Shown one piece after another: positions 35,443 through 44,580 of a stretch of 64,000 nucleotides of DNA (within the stretch, counting starts at the first letter, position 1; the number at the start of each line of letters is the position of its first letter). The notes below the pieces were generated by a model, which ran no database searches, had not been told where the DNA came from, and saw nothing but the letters and a program-made list of their open reading frames with translations. Made by a program: the position numbers and the translations under genes. Location: assembly GCA_017402445.1 (NCBI GenBank), contig JAFPME010000009.1, positions 1 through 64,000 of the forward strand, given 5' to 3'. The stretch comes from Prevotella sp. GTDB taxonomy: Bacteria > Bacteroidota > Bacteroidia > Bacteroidales > Bacteroidaceae.

Positions 35443-35520
35443 TTTTGCGGTGTAATGGCAATCGTTTGTCATGCCAGACACCGCAGGGAGAGCGGAACCG
35501 ACAGCTGTTTCCGCCGCGCA

Positions 35521-37926
35521 TCAGTTGGCTTTCGGCGCGGCTGGTGCGACCGCTCCCCTCCCCTCGAAGGCGAGTTTGATCTGCTGAGCCAAGTCGGCAT
35601 AGTGGGCACGGGTAGCCGCATCGACGGGATGGCTTGCGCTGACGCGCTGACGGATGGCGTTCAGCATCAGCGAGATGAAGGGCCGCGCATCTTGATTGTC
35701 GTTGGCTGTCCACCCCTTGATGAGCCGCGTCACGGCCTGCTGCTGTATGTAGCGGTTCCAGGAAGACAGTTTTCCAGCCGTTGCCGTGCTGCGGAAGAGC
35801 ATGCTCACCACGTCGGTGGCATAGTCGCCAGGCTGGTAGGCGTTGGCATCGTTGGCGTACCAGCAGAGTCGGTTCAGCGTGACGGTCGACAGCAGCTGCG
35901 AAAGCATCTGGTCGGCCAGTGGCCGTATGAGCCGTTCGGGGCTGGTGCTGAAGCGCATGACGTAGGGTTCGCTGACGAGCCAGGCCGGACACGCCACGAT
36001 GTTCCTTTCGAGCCACGCGAGAGCTTTCTTCTGCCGGGCCTTCTCTTCGATGCGGTAGACGGGTCCTTTCTCTTCGGCACTCTTGTAGTTATGGTAGACG
36101 CCTGCGATGTTGCGGCTCACATGTCCTACATAACGGCGCATCTGCCCGATGAGCGAGTTGTACACCTGCTCCAAGTTCTTACCCATGTCGCCCTCTTCGT
36201 AGCTCCACTCGGGCAGCTGTCTGACAATGCGTTTCAGGTTCTTGACGCCGTAGTCGGAGGCACGGAAGGGGTCGTCGCCCAGGTCTTCGGTCTGCGCGCG
36301 CGGGTCGTTGTCGGTTCCCTCTCCGCCGAACCACAGCCGTTTGTTCTTCTGTGCGGCTATTGTCATCTTGTTCAGCGCCAGCCGCTCCGTCTCTTCGTCC
36401 TTGGCATTGGGGAAATAAGTGTAGCCCCACTTGATGGCCCACTTGTCGTAGTCGTTGATGCGAGGGAACATGCCGGCGTCGGCGATGTTGTCTTCGGGCT
36501 GAGCCACGTAGTTGAAGCGGGCGTAGTCCATGATGCTTGCGGTGTGTCCGTAGCGTTCCACCCACCGTTTGTCGCGCAGCGAGTCGACGGGCGTGGCCGA
36601 GCTGGCCCCCATGTTGTGGCGCAGTCCGAGCGTGTGTCCCACCTCATGGCTGCTGACGAAGCGTATGAGCTGCCCCATGAGCTCGTCGTCGAACTTCATC
36701 TTTCGTGCCCTTGCATCGACGGCTCCAGCCTGTATCATGTACCAGTCGTGCACCAGCTGCATCACGTTGTGGTACCAGCCGATGTGGCTTTCCAGTATTT
36801 CGCCCGTACGCGGGTCGTGAATCTGCGGGCCGTAGGCGTTCGAGATGGGCGAAGCCAGATAGCGTATGACCGAGTAGCGCGCGTCTTCGAGGCTCATGGT
36901 GGAGTCTTCGGGCCACTCGAGAGCCTTGATGGCGTTTTTGAATCCCGCCTGTTCGAAGGCCACGTTCCAGTCTTCCACGCCCTGTATGAGATATTTGCGC
37001 CACTGCTTGGGCGTTGCCGGGTCGATGTAGTAGACGATGGGCTTCTTCGGCTCCACCAGTTCTCCGCGGCGATAGCGGTCCATGTCTTCCTCGCGCGGCT
37101 CCAGACGCCAGCGCACGGCCACGGTCTGACTCTTCACCTGCTGCTGGTTGTCGCCGTAGACGCGGTGGTTGTCGGTGAAGTAGCCCACCCTCTTGTCGAA
37201 GGTGCGCAGTCGCATGGGTTCCTTCGGCAGCATGACGAGCGAGGTGTTGAGCCTGACGGTCATCCATCCTGCTTCCTGCGCGGCCGGTATCTTGCTCGTT
37301 CCCTTCACGGCAAATGTCTTCACGGTCTGAATCTCCGTGTTGATGGGGAAGGTGCTGATGTGGTCGATGTAGGACAGGTCGGCCTTGATGGCGCCCATGT
37401 TCAGCCGGTTTTTCACCGTGCTGTAGACGCTGAGCACCTGATTGTCGCCTTTCAGCAGGTCGGTCACCTTGACGCTGTAGAGCCGATGCTTGAGCGAATC
37501 GGTCAGGGTGGAGTCAATCAGGATGTTGGCCACGATGGGATCTTCGTTCGCCGCGCGCACGGCCATGGCAATGTCTTGCGTGCTGTCGGCAACAGCATCG
37601 TACATCATGGAGCGCAGGAGCATGCGTTTGTCGTGCTTCTCCCAGTAGAGGACGACGCTGTTGGCAAGCTCGCCGCCGTACATGCCGGCCTCTACGGGCG
37701 TGCTGACGAAGCGCGTGGAGGCGAGGAACGGCCTTCCCAGCAGCGAGTCGGCAATCTGGAAGTACCAGTCGTCTTTGTGTTTCTGTACGTTGAACAGTCC
37801 CTGCTTGGCAGGCGCCCTCACTTCCTTCTTGGGCTGAGCAGGTGTCTGTGTCTTCTTTTTCTTCTTCGCGTCTGCAGGCATGGCAGCCACCATGAGCAGA
37901 CAAATCATGAAAATGGTTTTCTTCAT
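35521..37926 (-). CDS. secreted zinc metalloprotease, DUF5117/DUF4953 type
   Basis: 801 residues from the ATG at 37926 (MKKTIFMICLLMVAAMPADA), a signal peptide followed by a Lys-rich stretch. Central and C-terminal parts contain the extended zinc site HEVGHTLGLRHN, typical of DUF4953 zincins, and nearby RYLASPISNAYGPQIHDPRTG. The N-terminal half matches the DUF5117/DUF5118 region (a beta-rich domain). Such proteins are large exported proteases of Bacteroidetes with unknown targets. The frame extends 20 codons upstream without leader character. The gene is alone, upstream of tRNA-Pro. Confidence 0.88.
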   Translation of the reverse strand: MKKTIFMICLLMVAAMPADAKKKKKTQTPAQPKKEVRAPAKQGLFNVQKHKDDWYFQIADSLLGRPFLASTRFVSTPVEAGMYGGELANSVVLYWEKHDKRMLLRSMMYDAVADSTQDIAMAVRAANEDPIVANILIDSTLTDSLKHRLYSVKVTDLLKGDNQVLSVYSTVKNRLNMGAIKADLSYIDHISTFPINTEIQTVKTFAVKGTSKIPAAQEAGWMTVRLNTSLVMLPKEPMRLRTFDKRVGYFTDNHRVYGDNQQQVKSQTVAVRWRLEPREEDMDRYRRGELVEPKKPIVYYIDPATPKQWRKYLIQGVEDWNVAFEQAGFKNAIKALEWPEDSTMSLEDARYSVIRYLASPISNAYGPQIHDPRTGEILESHIGWYHNVMQLVHDWYMIQAGAVDARARKMKFDDELMGQLIRFVSSHEVGHTLGLRHNMGASSATPVDSLRDKRWVERYGHTASIMDYARFNYVAQPEDNIADAGMFPRINDYDKWAIKWGYTYFPNAKDEETERLALNKMTIAAQKNKRLWFGGEGTDNDPRAQTEDLGDDPFRASDYGVKNLKRIVRQLPEWSYEEGDMGKNLEQVYNSLIGQMRRYVGHVSRNIAGVYHNYKSAEEKGPVYRIEEKARQKKALAWLERNIVACPAWLVSEPYVMRFSTSPERLIRPLADQMLSQLLSTVTLNRLCWYANDANAYQPGDYATDVVSMLFRSTATAGKLSSWNRYIQQQAVTRLIKGWTANDNQDARPFISLMLNAIRQRVSASHPVDAATRAHYADLAQQIKLAFEGRGAVAPAAPKAN

Positions 37927-38019
37927 CTGGTTGGCGAGGCTTCGCCTCGGAATGATATATGATAAATGAAAAATGGAAAACGACAAATGAAAGTGTTCTT
38001 TCTTCAGGGCAAATGGGGC

Positions 38020-39375
38020 TTACAGCAGCTCGGGCAACTGCCACAACAGCATGCTGTTGCTGCCTTTGACCAGTATGTAGAAGCCTGCGGGACGCTCCTG
38101 CGCAATGGCTTTCTTGACCGCTTCCACGTCGGCAAACTTGCGATAGCTGCAATCGGTCTTCCCGAACTCTTCGCCCACGAGCCAGACGGTCTCCAGTCCG
38201 TACTCCTTCATGAGGTCCACGGCGCGCTGGTGCTCCTCGGCCGAGACGTCGCCCAGCTCGCGCATGTCACCAAGAATGGCCATCTTCGGGCTGACAGCCA
38301 TGTCGCGGAAGTTGCGCAGGGCAGCCGCCATGCTGGTCGGGTTGGCATTGTAGGCATCGACAATGAGGTGGTTGCGTTCGGTTTCGGTCAGCTGTGAGCG
38401 GTTGTTGTGTGGTACGTAGTCGCTCAGGGCACGGTTGATGGGTTCGGGATCGACGTCGAAGTAGAGTCCGACGGAGATGGCCGCCAGCATATTATAAAGA
38501 TTGTAGGACCCGATGAGGTGCGTGTTTACCGTGAACCACTCCTGTTCTTCCTCCTCGCTGTCGTAGAAGCACCACTGGAAACGCAGGTAGGGATCGCAGG
38601 CAACGATGCGTCCCAGCACCGAAGTCTCTTCCGTGGGGGTTGTCCCGTAGCCGGCAGTGAAGATGATGTTGCGCTCGCTGACCATCTGCATCAGGTCTTC
38701 GTCGTCGGTGTTCACGAAGACGAAGCCCTCGTCGACGCTGTTCTCGTCGGCCTGACTGAGGAAGTCGTAGAGCTCTCCCTTCGTCTTCTTCACGCCCTCG
38801 AAGGAGCCGAAGCCCTGCAGGTGGGCCCGTCCGACGTTGGTGATGAGCCCGCAGGTGGGCTCGGCCGTGTTGACCAGCGTCCGTATGTCGCCGGGATGGC
38901 TGGCTCCCATCTCTATGACGGCTATCTGATGGTCCTTGTTTAGGCGGAAGAGCGTCTTTGGCACGCCCACGTCGTTGTTGAAGTTGCCCTGTGTGAAGAG
39001 CACGTTGTATTTCTGTTGCAGCACGGTGGCAACCAGTTCCTTCGTGGTCGTCTTGCCGTTGGTGCCTGTGATGCCGATGACGGAGATGGGGAACTGTCGC
39101 CGATGCTCACGGGCCAGGTCCTTGAAGGTCTGCAGACAGTCGCCGACGAGGATGAGGCGCGAGCGGTATTCCGTGCCCTCAGCCTCGCCCGCCACGCCCT
39201 CGTCGTCGACAATGGCGTAGGCGCAGCCTTTCTGCAATGCCTGCACGGCAAATTTGTTACCATCGAACGATTCTCCCTTCAGTGCGAGGAAGATGCTGCC
39301 CTCGGGGCAGTCGCGGCTGTCCGTGGTGATGCACGGATGCTGCTTGTAGAGGTTATAAAGCTCTTTGATGTCCAT
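38020..39375 (-). CDS. murF: UDP-N-acetylmuramoyl-tripeptide--D-alanyl-D-alanine ligase
   Basis: 451 residues. MurF adds D-Ala-D-Ala to the UDP-MurNAc-tripeptide, the last cytosolic step of peptidoglycan precursor synthesis. The ATP loop GITGTNGKTTTKEL, the FNNDVGVPKTLF segment, the EMGASHPGDI motif and VDAYNANPTSM of the C-terminal domain are intact. Start MDIKELYNLYKQ at 39375 is 67 bp after the -7 box at 39442-39449; a longer frame to 39414 is less likely. It is alone, not in the usual mur/fts cluster. Confidence 0.94.
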   Translation of the reverse strand: MDIKELYNLYKQHPCITTDSRDCPEGSIFLALKGESFDGNKFAVQALQKGCAYAIVDDEGVAGEAEGTEYRSRLILVGDCLQTFKDLAREHRRQFPISVIGITGTNGKTTTKELVATVLQQKYNVLFTQGNFNNDVGVPKTLFRLNKDHQIAVIEMGASHPGDIRTLVNTAEPTCGLITNVGRAHLQGFGSFEGVKKTKGELYDFLSQADENSVDEGFVFVNTDDEDLMQMVSERNIIFTAGYGTTPTEETSVLGRIVACDPYLRFQWCFYDSEEEEQEWFTVNTHLIGSYNLYNMLAAISVGLYFDVDPEPINRALSDYVPHNNRSQLTETERNHLIVDAYNANPTSMAAALRNFRDMAVSPKMAILGDMRELGDVSAEEHQRAVDLMKEYGLETVWLVGEEFGKTDCSYRKFADVEAVKKAIAQERPAGFYILVKGSNSMLLWQLPELL

Positions 39376-39441
39376 AGTTAAGGCGATGATGCTCGCACTT
39401 CGACGAGAGGGCAACGTTGCCGACTCTGGGGCGAGCCGCTA

Positions 39442-39473
39442 CAAATTTAGTCACTTTTGTCGAAACGGCCAAA
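39442..39473 (-). promoter_or_regulatory. murF promoter
   Basis: TTTG (39473-39470), 20 bp, TAAATTTG (39449-39442) on minus. Confidence 0.55.
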
Positions 39474-39538
39474 GAAAAGGCGCACTTTCAAGCTATCTTT
39501 TCTCGCTGCCATGCAGCAATGCCTTTTTTCTCTGCTGC

Positions 39539-39642
39539 CAAATGTGCGCTTCTGCGTTGCCAAGTGAGCGTTTCTGCGTTGCCTGAGCGCGCGTCTTGAT
39601 TTGCAAAATCAGTTGTTTTGCAGCGCAATTTAACTGATTTTG
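39539..39642 (+). repeat. diverged five-unit 22-bp array (copy D)
   Basis: Five 22-bp units start at 39539, 39561, 39583, 39605 and 39627 (16-mers CAAATGTGCGCTTCTG, CAAGTGAGCGTTTCTG, CTGAGCGCGCGTCTTG, AAAATCAGTTGTTTTG, AATTTAACTGATTTTG), joined by spacers ending in GC. Size, period and number equal copies A-C, but the sequences differ and the dyads are weak. It lies in the 530-bp murF-tolC gap (39376-39905). The rest of that gap has a murF promoter and GC-rich sequence; a 61-codon minus frame at 39669-39854 is probably not a gene. Confidence 0.55.
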
Positions 39643-39905
39643 CAAGCAGCAGAGGCTCCACGGCGCAGTCAGCAAGGCTCCTTCGGCAAGTTCAAAGCAC
39701 TCCGTCGGCAGCTCTTTGCCCATCGGAACAAGGGGGAGAAATGTCCGTAATTGACGTAATGATGCGCCTCCGTGGGTTCCTTATACTTCCCAAAGACTAC
39801 GGCTATGACGGGGTTTTCTGTCCAAATTCTCTCACATTCCGGCGAATTAGGCACATCCCTGCTTTTTTGTATGCGACGGTGCTCGCTTGGGGTCTTGTAG
39901 CGGGC

Positions 39906-41309
39906 TCAGCGGTTGGTGCCGGTGGCCTGCCTGTATTCGAGCAGCTTGTTTTGGTAGTCGGAGAAGGCGTCGGTGCGGCTGTCGAGTGCCTGCTGATAGA
40001 GCAGCTGTGCCTGCAGCAAGTCGCTCATCGTGGAGGTACCGGCCTGATAGTAGTTGCGGTTCAGGCGCAGGTTCTCCTCGGCTTGGCCTATGCTTCGCTG
40101 GGCAATGAGCAGCTGCTGGTAAGCCTCACCGACGTCGTTCCACGATTTCTGCATCCTGATTCTGAGCAGTTCGGAGTTGTCTGCCAGCTCGTCCTTGGCC
40201 CTCTGCTGGTCTATCTTGCTGCGTTTGATGGCATGCGAGCCGCCCCACCAGTCGGAAATGGGAACGCTGACGGTGGCGAAGAGCATGGCGAAGGTGCGGT
40301 CGTTCTCCAGCAGGTTGTGATAATTGTAGCCCACGCCGACGGCCACCGACGGCAGGTTCTTGCCGGTGGTGATGCGTCGCTGCAGGTCGGTGGCTTCCAC
40401 CTGCTTCTGCAACAGCTGGTATTCGGGCAGCAGGTCGAGTGTCGATGCTGCGCCGACGGGCATGGGTGCGGCCGGACTGAGACTGTCGGCTTCGGGCATT
40501 GCGACGCCGAAGCCTTGACCGTCAGGCGTCGTTCCCAGCCCGCAGTACTGTGCCAGTAGCATCTTGACGATGCTGATGCCGTTCTGAAGCTTGACGCGCT
40601 GGCTCTCGATATCGTTCTGACGGAGCTGCACCTGCAGCTGGTCGTTGCGCATGGCGACGCCCGCTTTCACGGCTACGTCCACATCTTTCCTGATGGAAAG
40701 CAGCATGCTGTCTACGGCGTCGAGCGTTTTCACCTTTTCGTTCAGTGTCACCAGCTGCCAGTAGTATTGTTCCACGGTCTTCTCCACTTCGTTCTCGGAG
40801 AGTTGCAGCTGCAGGTGGCTCACGTCCTCGCCGATTTTGGCCAGCTTGTTGCCGTTGACGATCTGCCCACCAGCAAAGACTGGCTGCACAGCGGTGATGC
40901 CGGCAACGGTTCCTTTCTTCATCATGGACATGCTCATGGGTGCAGACAGTTCGGCAAGCAGCTCTGGCGGCAGCATCTGCGCAAGCGAAGCGCCCATTTT
41001 GGGCGACATCATCTCAGAGGGATTAAGGTCCATCTTTGCCATGCCTCGGTTGGCATTGAAGGTCAGAGCCGTTCCGCTGACGTTCGGGAAATACTTGGTG
41101 AATGCTTCCTTGCGTTGTTCCTGCGCCGATTCGATGGCGTAGCGGGCTTTCCGCACGGCCATGTTGCTACGGAGCGCGGAGTCTTTCAGCTGTTGCAAGG
41201 AATAGAGCCTCACCCCCGCCCCCTCTCCCAAAGAGAGGGGAGTGGAACCTTGAGGAAACGCAATGGATGCGATCAATAACAGATAAACTGATATGATATA
41301 TTTTTTCAT
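39906..41309 (-). CDS. TolC-family outer-membrane efflux protein
   Basis: 467 residues, two OEP repeats of long coiled coils (VEKTVEQYYWQLVTLNEKVK; DSRTDAFSDYQNKLLEYRQ at the end). It forms the outer-membrane duct of the RND pump encoded upstream. Residues 22-35 (STPLSLGEGAGVRL), just after the signal peptide, are not part of the family: they are encoded by the CCCTCTCCC/GAGAGGG intergenic repeat, inserted in frame. It is the last gene of the minus-strand operon adaptor-pump-TolC, starting 75 bp after the pump gene. Confidence 0.92.
   Translation of the reverse strand: MKKYIISVYLLLIASIAFPQGSTPLSLGEGAGVRLYSLQQLKDSALRSNMAVRKARYAIESAQEQRKEAFTKYFPNVSGTALTFNANRGMAKMDLNPSEMMSPKMGASLAQMLPPELLAELSAPMSMSMMKKGTVAGITAVQPVFAGGQIVNGNKLAKIGEDVSHLQLQLSENEVEKTVEQYYWQLVTLNEKVKTLDAVDSMLLSIRKDVDVAVKAGVAMRNDQLQVQLRQNDIESQRVKLQNGISIVKMLLAQYCGLGTTPDGQGFGVAMPEADSLSPAAPMPVGAASTLDLLPEYQLLQKQVEATDLQRRITTGKNLPSVAVGVGYNYHNLLENDRTFAMLFATVSVPISDWWGGSHAIKRSKIDQQRAKDELADNSELLRIRMQKSWNDVGEAYQQLLIAQRSIGQAEENLRLNRNYYQAGTSTMSDLLQAQLLYQQALDSRTDAFSDYQNKLLEYRQATGTNR
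41205..41248 (-). repeat. GC-rich repeat unit inside tolC
   Basis: CCTCACCCCCGCCCCCTCTC and CCAAAGAGAGGGGAGTGG give one unit of the family seen at 16141 and 54863, here translated as STPLSLGEGAGVRL. A second unit (41345-41378, CCCTCTTCGCTTGGAGAGGG core) lies right after the stop of the pump gene. Confidence 0.75.
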
Positions 41310-41384
41310 TATGATTGCCTGATTATATTATTGAGACGTTCTAACAGCTTCCCTCTTCGCTTGGAGAGGGTTGGGTAAGGCTTT

Positions 41385-44300
41385 TTACTTCAGGTTCACC
41401 TTCCAGTAGATGACGGGGAGCATGGTGACCACCATGATGAGCGAGCCGATGCCTCCGGCGAAAATGGTGACGCCCACGGGCATCCAGAACGACGACTGTG
41501 CTATGATCATCGGCACCACACCCACGGCGGTGGTCGCCGTTGTGAGGAAGATGGGCACCATGCGCCGACGGCCGGCCTCGTAGGCAGCCTGACGAACCGC
41601 CTCGTTGTACGCCTTGCGATTCACGTTCCAGTCGCCATGGGCTGCTACATATTGTTTGATAAGGTCGATGGCATGCTCGAAAATCAGGATTTCGTTGCGC
41701 ATAATCATTCCCATCAGCGTGATGACACCCATGATGGAGGTCAGACCCAGCGTGCGGTTCATGAGTCCCAGGCCGATGAGTGCGCCCGGAATCATCAGTC
41801 CCAGGGCTGCAATGCAGACGGTTGTGATGCCATACTTCTTGAAGTTGAACAGCAGGAAGAAGAAAATGATGACCATGGCGATGGCCACACCACCGAAAAT
41901 CTGCGGCATGGACTCGGCGTCGTACTCTATTTCGCCACCCACTTCGGAGCGCACTCCTTCGGGAATGCTGATTTCGTTCTCCATGATGTCGGCCACACGG
42001 CGCTCCACGGGAGCGGCATAGACGTCGCTGGCGAACTGTGCTGTCACCGTGATGCAGCGTTCGCCGCCACGGTGCATGATGCGACTCTCGCTCCACAAGG
42101 GCTTCACGTCGGCTATCTGGCGCAGCGGAATGGTGGTGTTCGTGCCGTTCAGTCCTGACGACAGCATGGCCATCGGCGTGACGATGCCCAGGTTCTCGAT
42201 GTCGGAGAAGGTCATATCGCTGTCGTCTTTCACCACGACAGGCAGTTCATAGTCGCCTTCCCAGATCTGCCCGATGCGCAGGTCGGTCGTGGAAGCGGCC
42301 AGTGCGAGTGCCGTTGTGGTGCGTGTGACGCCCAGCTGCGACGAAATGACAGGGTCGAGCGCTACGTCTATGATGGGATGGGGCTGGAAGAAGTCGGTGT
42401 GCACCCATTCCAGCTCGGGCATTTCGCGCATTCGCTCCATCAGTCGCTCTGCTACGACATGCAACGAGTCGAGGTTTTCGCCGTAGAAACGGTATTCCAG
42501 TTCGGGCACTTCCAGGTAGTCGAGACGCTTGAACCGCACGTAAGCCTCTGGGAAAGCTTCGCTCCAGACGGGCTGGTATTTCGCCAACAGCTCCAGTGTC
42601 TTCTTGTCGGAAGTGGTATTCACGATGAACTGCGCGTAGTTCTGGCCTGCCATCTGCGGGGCATAGCACACCATGAAGCGCGGCGATGAACAGCCCACGA
42701 AGCTGGTGATGCTCTTCACGTCCTTGTCTTGCTGCATGACATGCCTCAAAGAGTCGGCAATCTGACGTGTCTCGTCGATGCCTTTCCCTTCGGGCAAGAA
42801 TATTTCAACGGCGAACTGGTCGCGGTCGGCAAAGGGGAAGAGTCGTATCTTGAGCGTGAGGACGATGAGCGTGGAGAGCATGATGACGCCGATGCCGCCC
42901 CAAATGGTGAGCCACGGATGGCGGAATGTCATGTCGAGCACATGATTGTAGGTCTTCTGCACCCATTTGGTGATGGCGTTGCCGCCTGTTTTCACTTTTC
43001 CTGGCCTGATGATAAGCACCTCCAGGAACGGAATCACCGTCACGGCAAGCAGGAGCGACACCATCAGGTTGATCGTTATGGTCACGGGGAAGTCCTTCAT
43101 GGAGTCGTGGAAGGCGCCTTTCATCGTGTAAAGCAACGGATAGAAGATGACACAGATGCACAGCGTGGCCAGCATCATCGGCATGAAATACTGCTTGGCC
43201 GAGTCGATGGCAGCCTTCTTGGGCTCGTAACCTTTGTCAAGATACTCCAAATAGCCGTCGATGACGACGATGGAGTTGTCGACCACCATTCCCAGGACGA
43301 CTATGAGCGCCGCCAGCGTGACGATGTTGAGCTCGATGTCCATGAAGTACATCACCGCAACGGAGATGAAAGTACTGAGCGGAATCGTTATGGCTGCGAC
43401 GATGGCCGACCGCAACGGGAACAGCACCATCATCACCAGGATGATGATTGCCATTGAAACGAGCAGGTCGCGAAGGAAGTCGCTCACGCTCTTTCCCACC
43501 ACTTTCGGCTGATCGGCAATGCGGGTGATGGTCACATCGTCAGGAAGTACGTTACTGCGGTATTCATTGAGCACGTCGTCCACTTCTTTTCCGTACTGCA
43601 CGATGTTGTTGCCCGGTGTCATCTCCAACGACAACAGCACGCAGGGATGCCCGTCTTGCTCGATATAGCTGTTGCCCTTGTCGTATTCGCGCACCACTTT
43701 GGCCACGTCTCTCACCCGAGCTACCTTCCCACTGACAGGATCGGAGAAGATAATCTGATTGGCAATCTCTTCCTCGCTGCTTTCGGTCGGCTGGATATGG
43801 ATAGGTACTTGCTGGTCGTTATCGTCAAGAGCACCGCTCATTGTCGTCATTCCCTGTGCCTGCAGACGGCTGAACAAAGTCTGTTGGCCGATGCCGTAGG
43901 CTTGAAGCCGCTGGCGGTCCACGTAAAGTGAGATTTGTTCTTTCTGCGCTCCGTAGACTCTCACGTTGGCAACGGAAGGAATACGGCGCAGACGGTCGGA
44001 GACCTGGTCGGTGTATTCCTGCAGTTCACGATAGCTGCGCTGCGAGCTCTCGATGGCGATGAGCAGGGCTGAGGTGTTTCCGAAGTCGTCGTTGGCAATC
44101 AGAGCCAGCACGCCCGAAGGCAACGACTGCTTGAATGTCGTCAGTCCATGCTTAATCTTGCTCCACACTTCATCTTTGTTGTTCACGTCGTCGTTCAGTC
44201 GCAACATCACAATGCTCATACCGTTCTGCGAAGTGGTCGTTGTCTTCTTGCGATCCACCTCTCCGTACGTGAAAAGATAGCGTTCCAGAGGTTTTGTCAC

Positions 44301-44501
44301 CTGCTCTTCCACCTCTTCGGTTGTGGCTCCCGGGTAAACCGCAACGACCACACCTTGGCGGATGGTGAACGCCGGGAATTCGTCTTTCGGCATTTCATAC
44401 ATGCCAAACAGTCCCAACACGAACAGAATAATGATGATGAGCAGTGTAATGGAGTAGTGTTCCAGCGGCCAGCTGATCCAATTCATTCCTCTCTTATCCA
44501 T
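41385..44501 (-). CDS. RND-family efflux pump permease
   Basis: 1038 residues, full length for AcrB/MdtB-like pumps. Twelve membrane segments, two large periplasmic loops, VVLGMVVDNSIVVIDGYLEY in TM4 with the proton-relay Asp, and the C-terminal ILIFEHAIDLIKQY/TTATTAVGVVPM are present. The N-terminal PKDEFPAFTIRQGVVVAVYPGATTEEVEEQV is typical for hydrophobe/amphiphile pumps. It works with the adaptor (upstream, 77 bp) and TolC (downstream). Substrates unknown. No local TetR regulator is present. Confidence 0.94.
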   Translation of the reverse strand: MDKRGMNWISWPLEHYSITLLIIIILFVLGLFGMYEMPKDEFPAFTIRQGVVVAVYPGATTEEVEEQVTKPLERYLFTYGEVDRKKTTTTSQNGMSIVMLRLNDDVNNKDEVWSKIKHGLTTFKQSLPSGVLALIANDDFGNTSALLIAIESSQRSYRELQEYTDQVSDRLRRIPSVANVRVYGAQKEQISLYVDRQRLQAYGIGQQTLFSRLQAQGMTTMSGALDDNDQQVPIHIQPTESSEEEIANQIIFSDPVSGKVARVRDVAKVVREYDKGNSYIEQDGHPCVLLSLEMTPGNNIVQYGKEVDDVLNEYRSNVLPDDVTITRIADQPKVVGKSVSDFLRDLLVSMAIIILVMMVLFPLRSAIVAAITIPLSTFISVAVMYFMDIELNIVTLAALIVVLGMVVDNSIVVIDGYLEYLDKGYEPKKAAIDSAKQYFMPMMLATLCICVIFYPLLYTMKGAFHDSMKDFPVTITINLMVSLLLAVTVIPFLEVLIIRPGKVKTGGNAITKWVQKTYNHVLDMTFRHPWLTIWGGIGVIMLSTLIVLTLKIRLFPFADRDQFAVEIFLPEGKGIDETRQIADSLRHVMQQDKDVKSITSFVGCSSPRFMVCYAPQMAGQNYAQFIVNTTSDKKTLELLAKYQPVWSEAFPEAYVRFKRLDYLEVPELEYRFYGENLDSLHVVAERLMERMREMPELEWVHTDFFQPHPIIDVALDPVISSQLGVTRTTTALALAASTTDLRIGQIWEGDYELPVVVKDDSDMTFSDIENLGIVTPMAMLSSGLNGTNTTIPLRQIADVKPLWSESRIMHRGGERCITVTAQFASDVYAAPVERRVADIMENEISIPEGVRSEVGGEIEYDAESMPQIFGGVAIAMVIIFFFLLFNFKKYGITTVCIAALGLMIPGALIGLGLMNRTLGLTSIMGVITLMGMIMRNEILIFEHAIDLIKQYVAAHGDWNVNRKAYNEAVRQAAYEAGRRRMVPIFLTTATTAVGVVPMIIAQSSFWMPVGVTIFAGGIGSLIMVVTMLPVIYWKVNLK

Positions 44502-44506
44502 AACAA

Positions 44507-44580
44507 AGAACTATGCACTATGAACCATGAACAATAAAAATAATTATGAATTATGCATTATAAACTATGCATTATGAATT
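44507..44580. repeat. ACTATGCACTATGAA/ATTATGAATTATG simple repeat
   Basis: Between adaptor and pump genes the sequence is a run of ATTATGAATTATGCATTAT-type words, the same class as 16343-16451. Confidence 0.7.

Noticed and set aside
35455..37962. 835-codon plus-strand frame
   Set aside because: Antisense to the zincin gene, which has a signal peptide and an intact HExxH site.
39669..39854. 61-codon minus-strand frame in the murF-tolC gap
   Set aside because: No start signal or domain and no support beyond being open; noted as unexplained.
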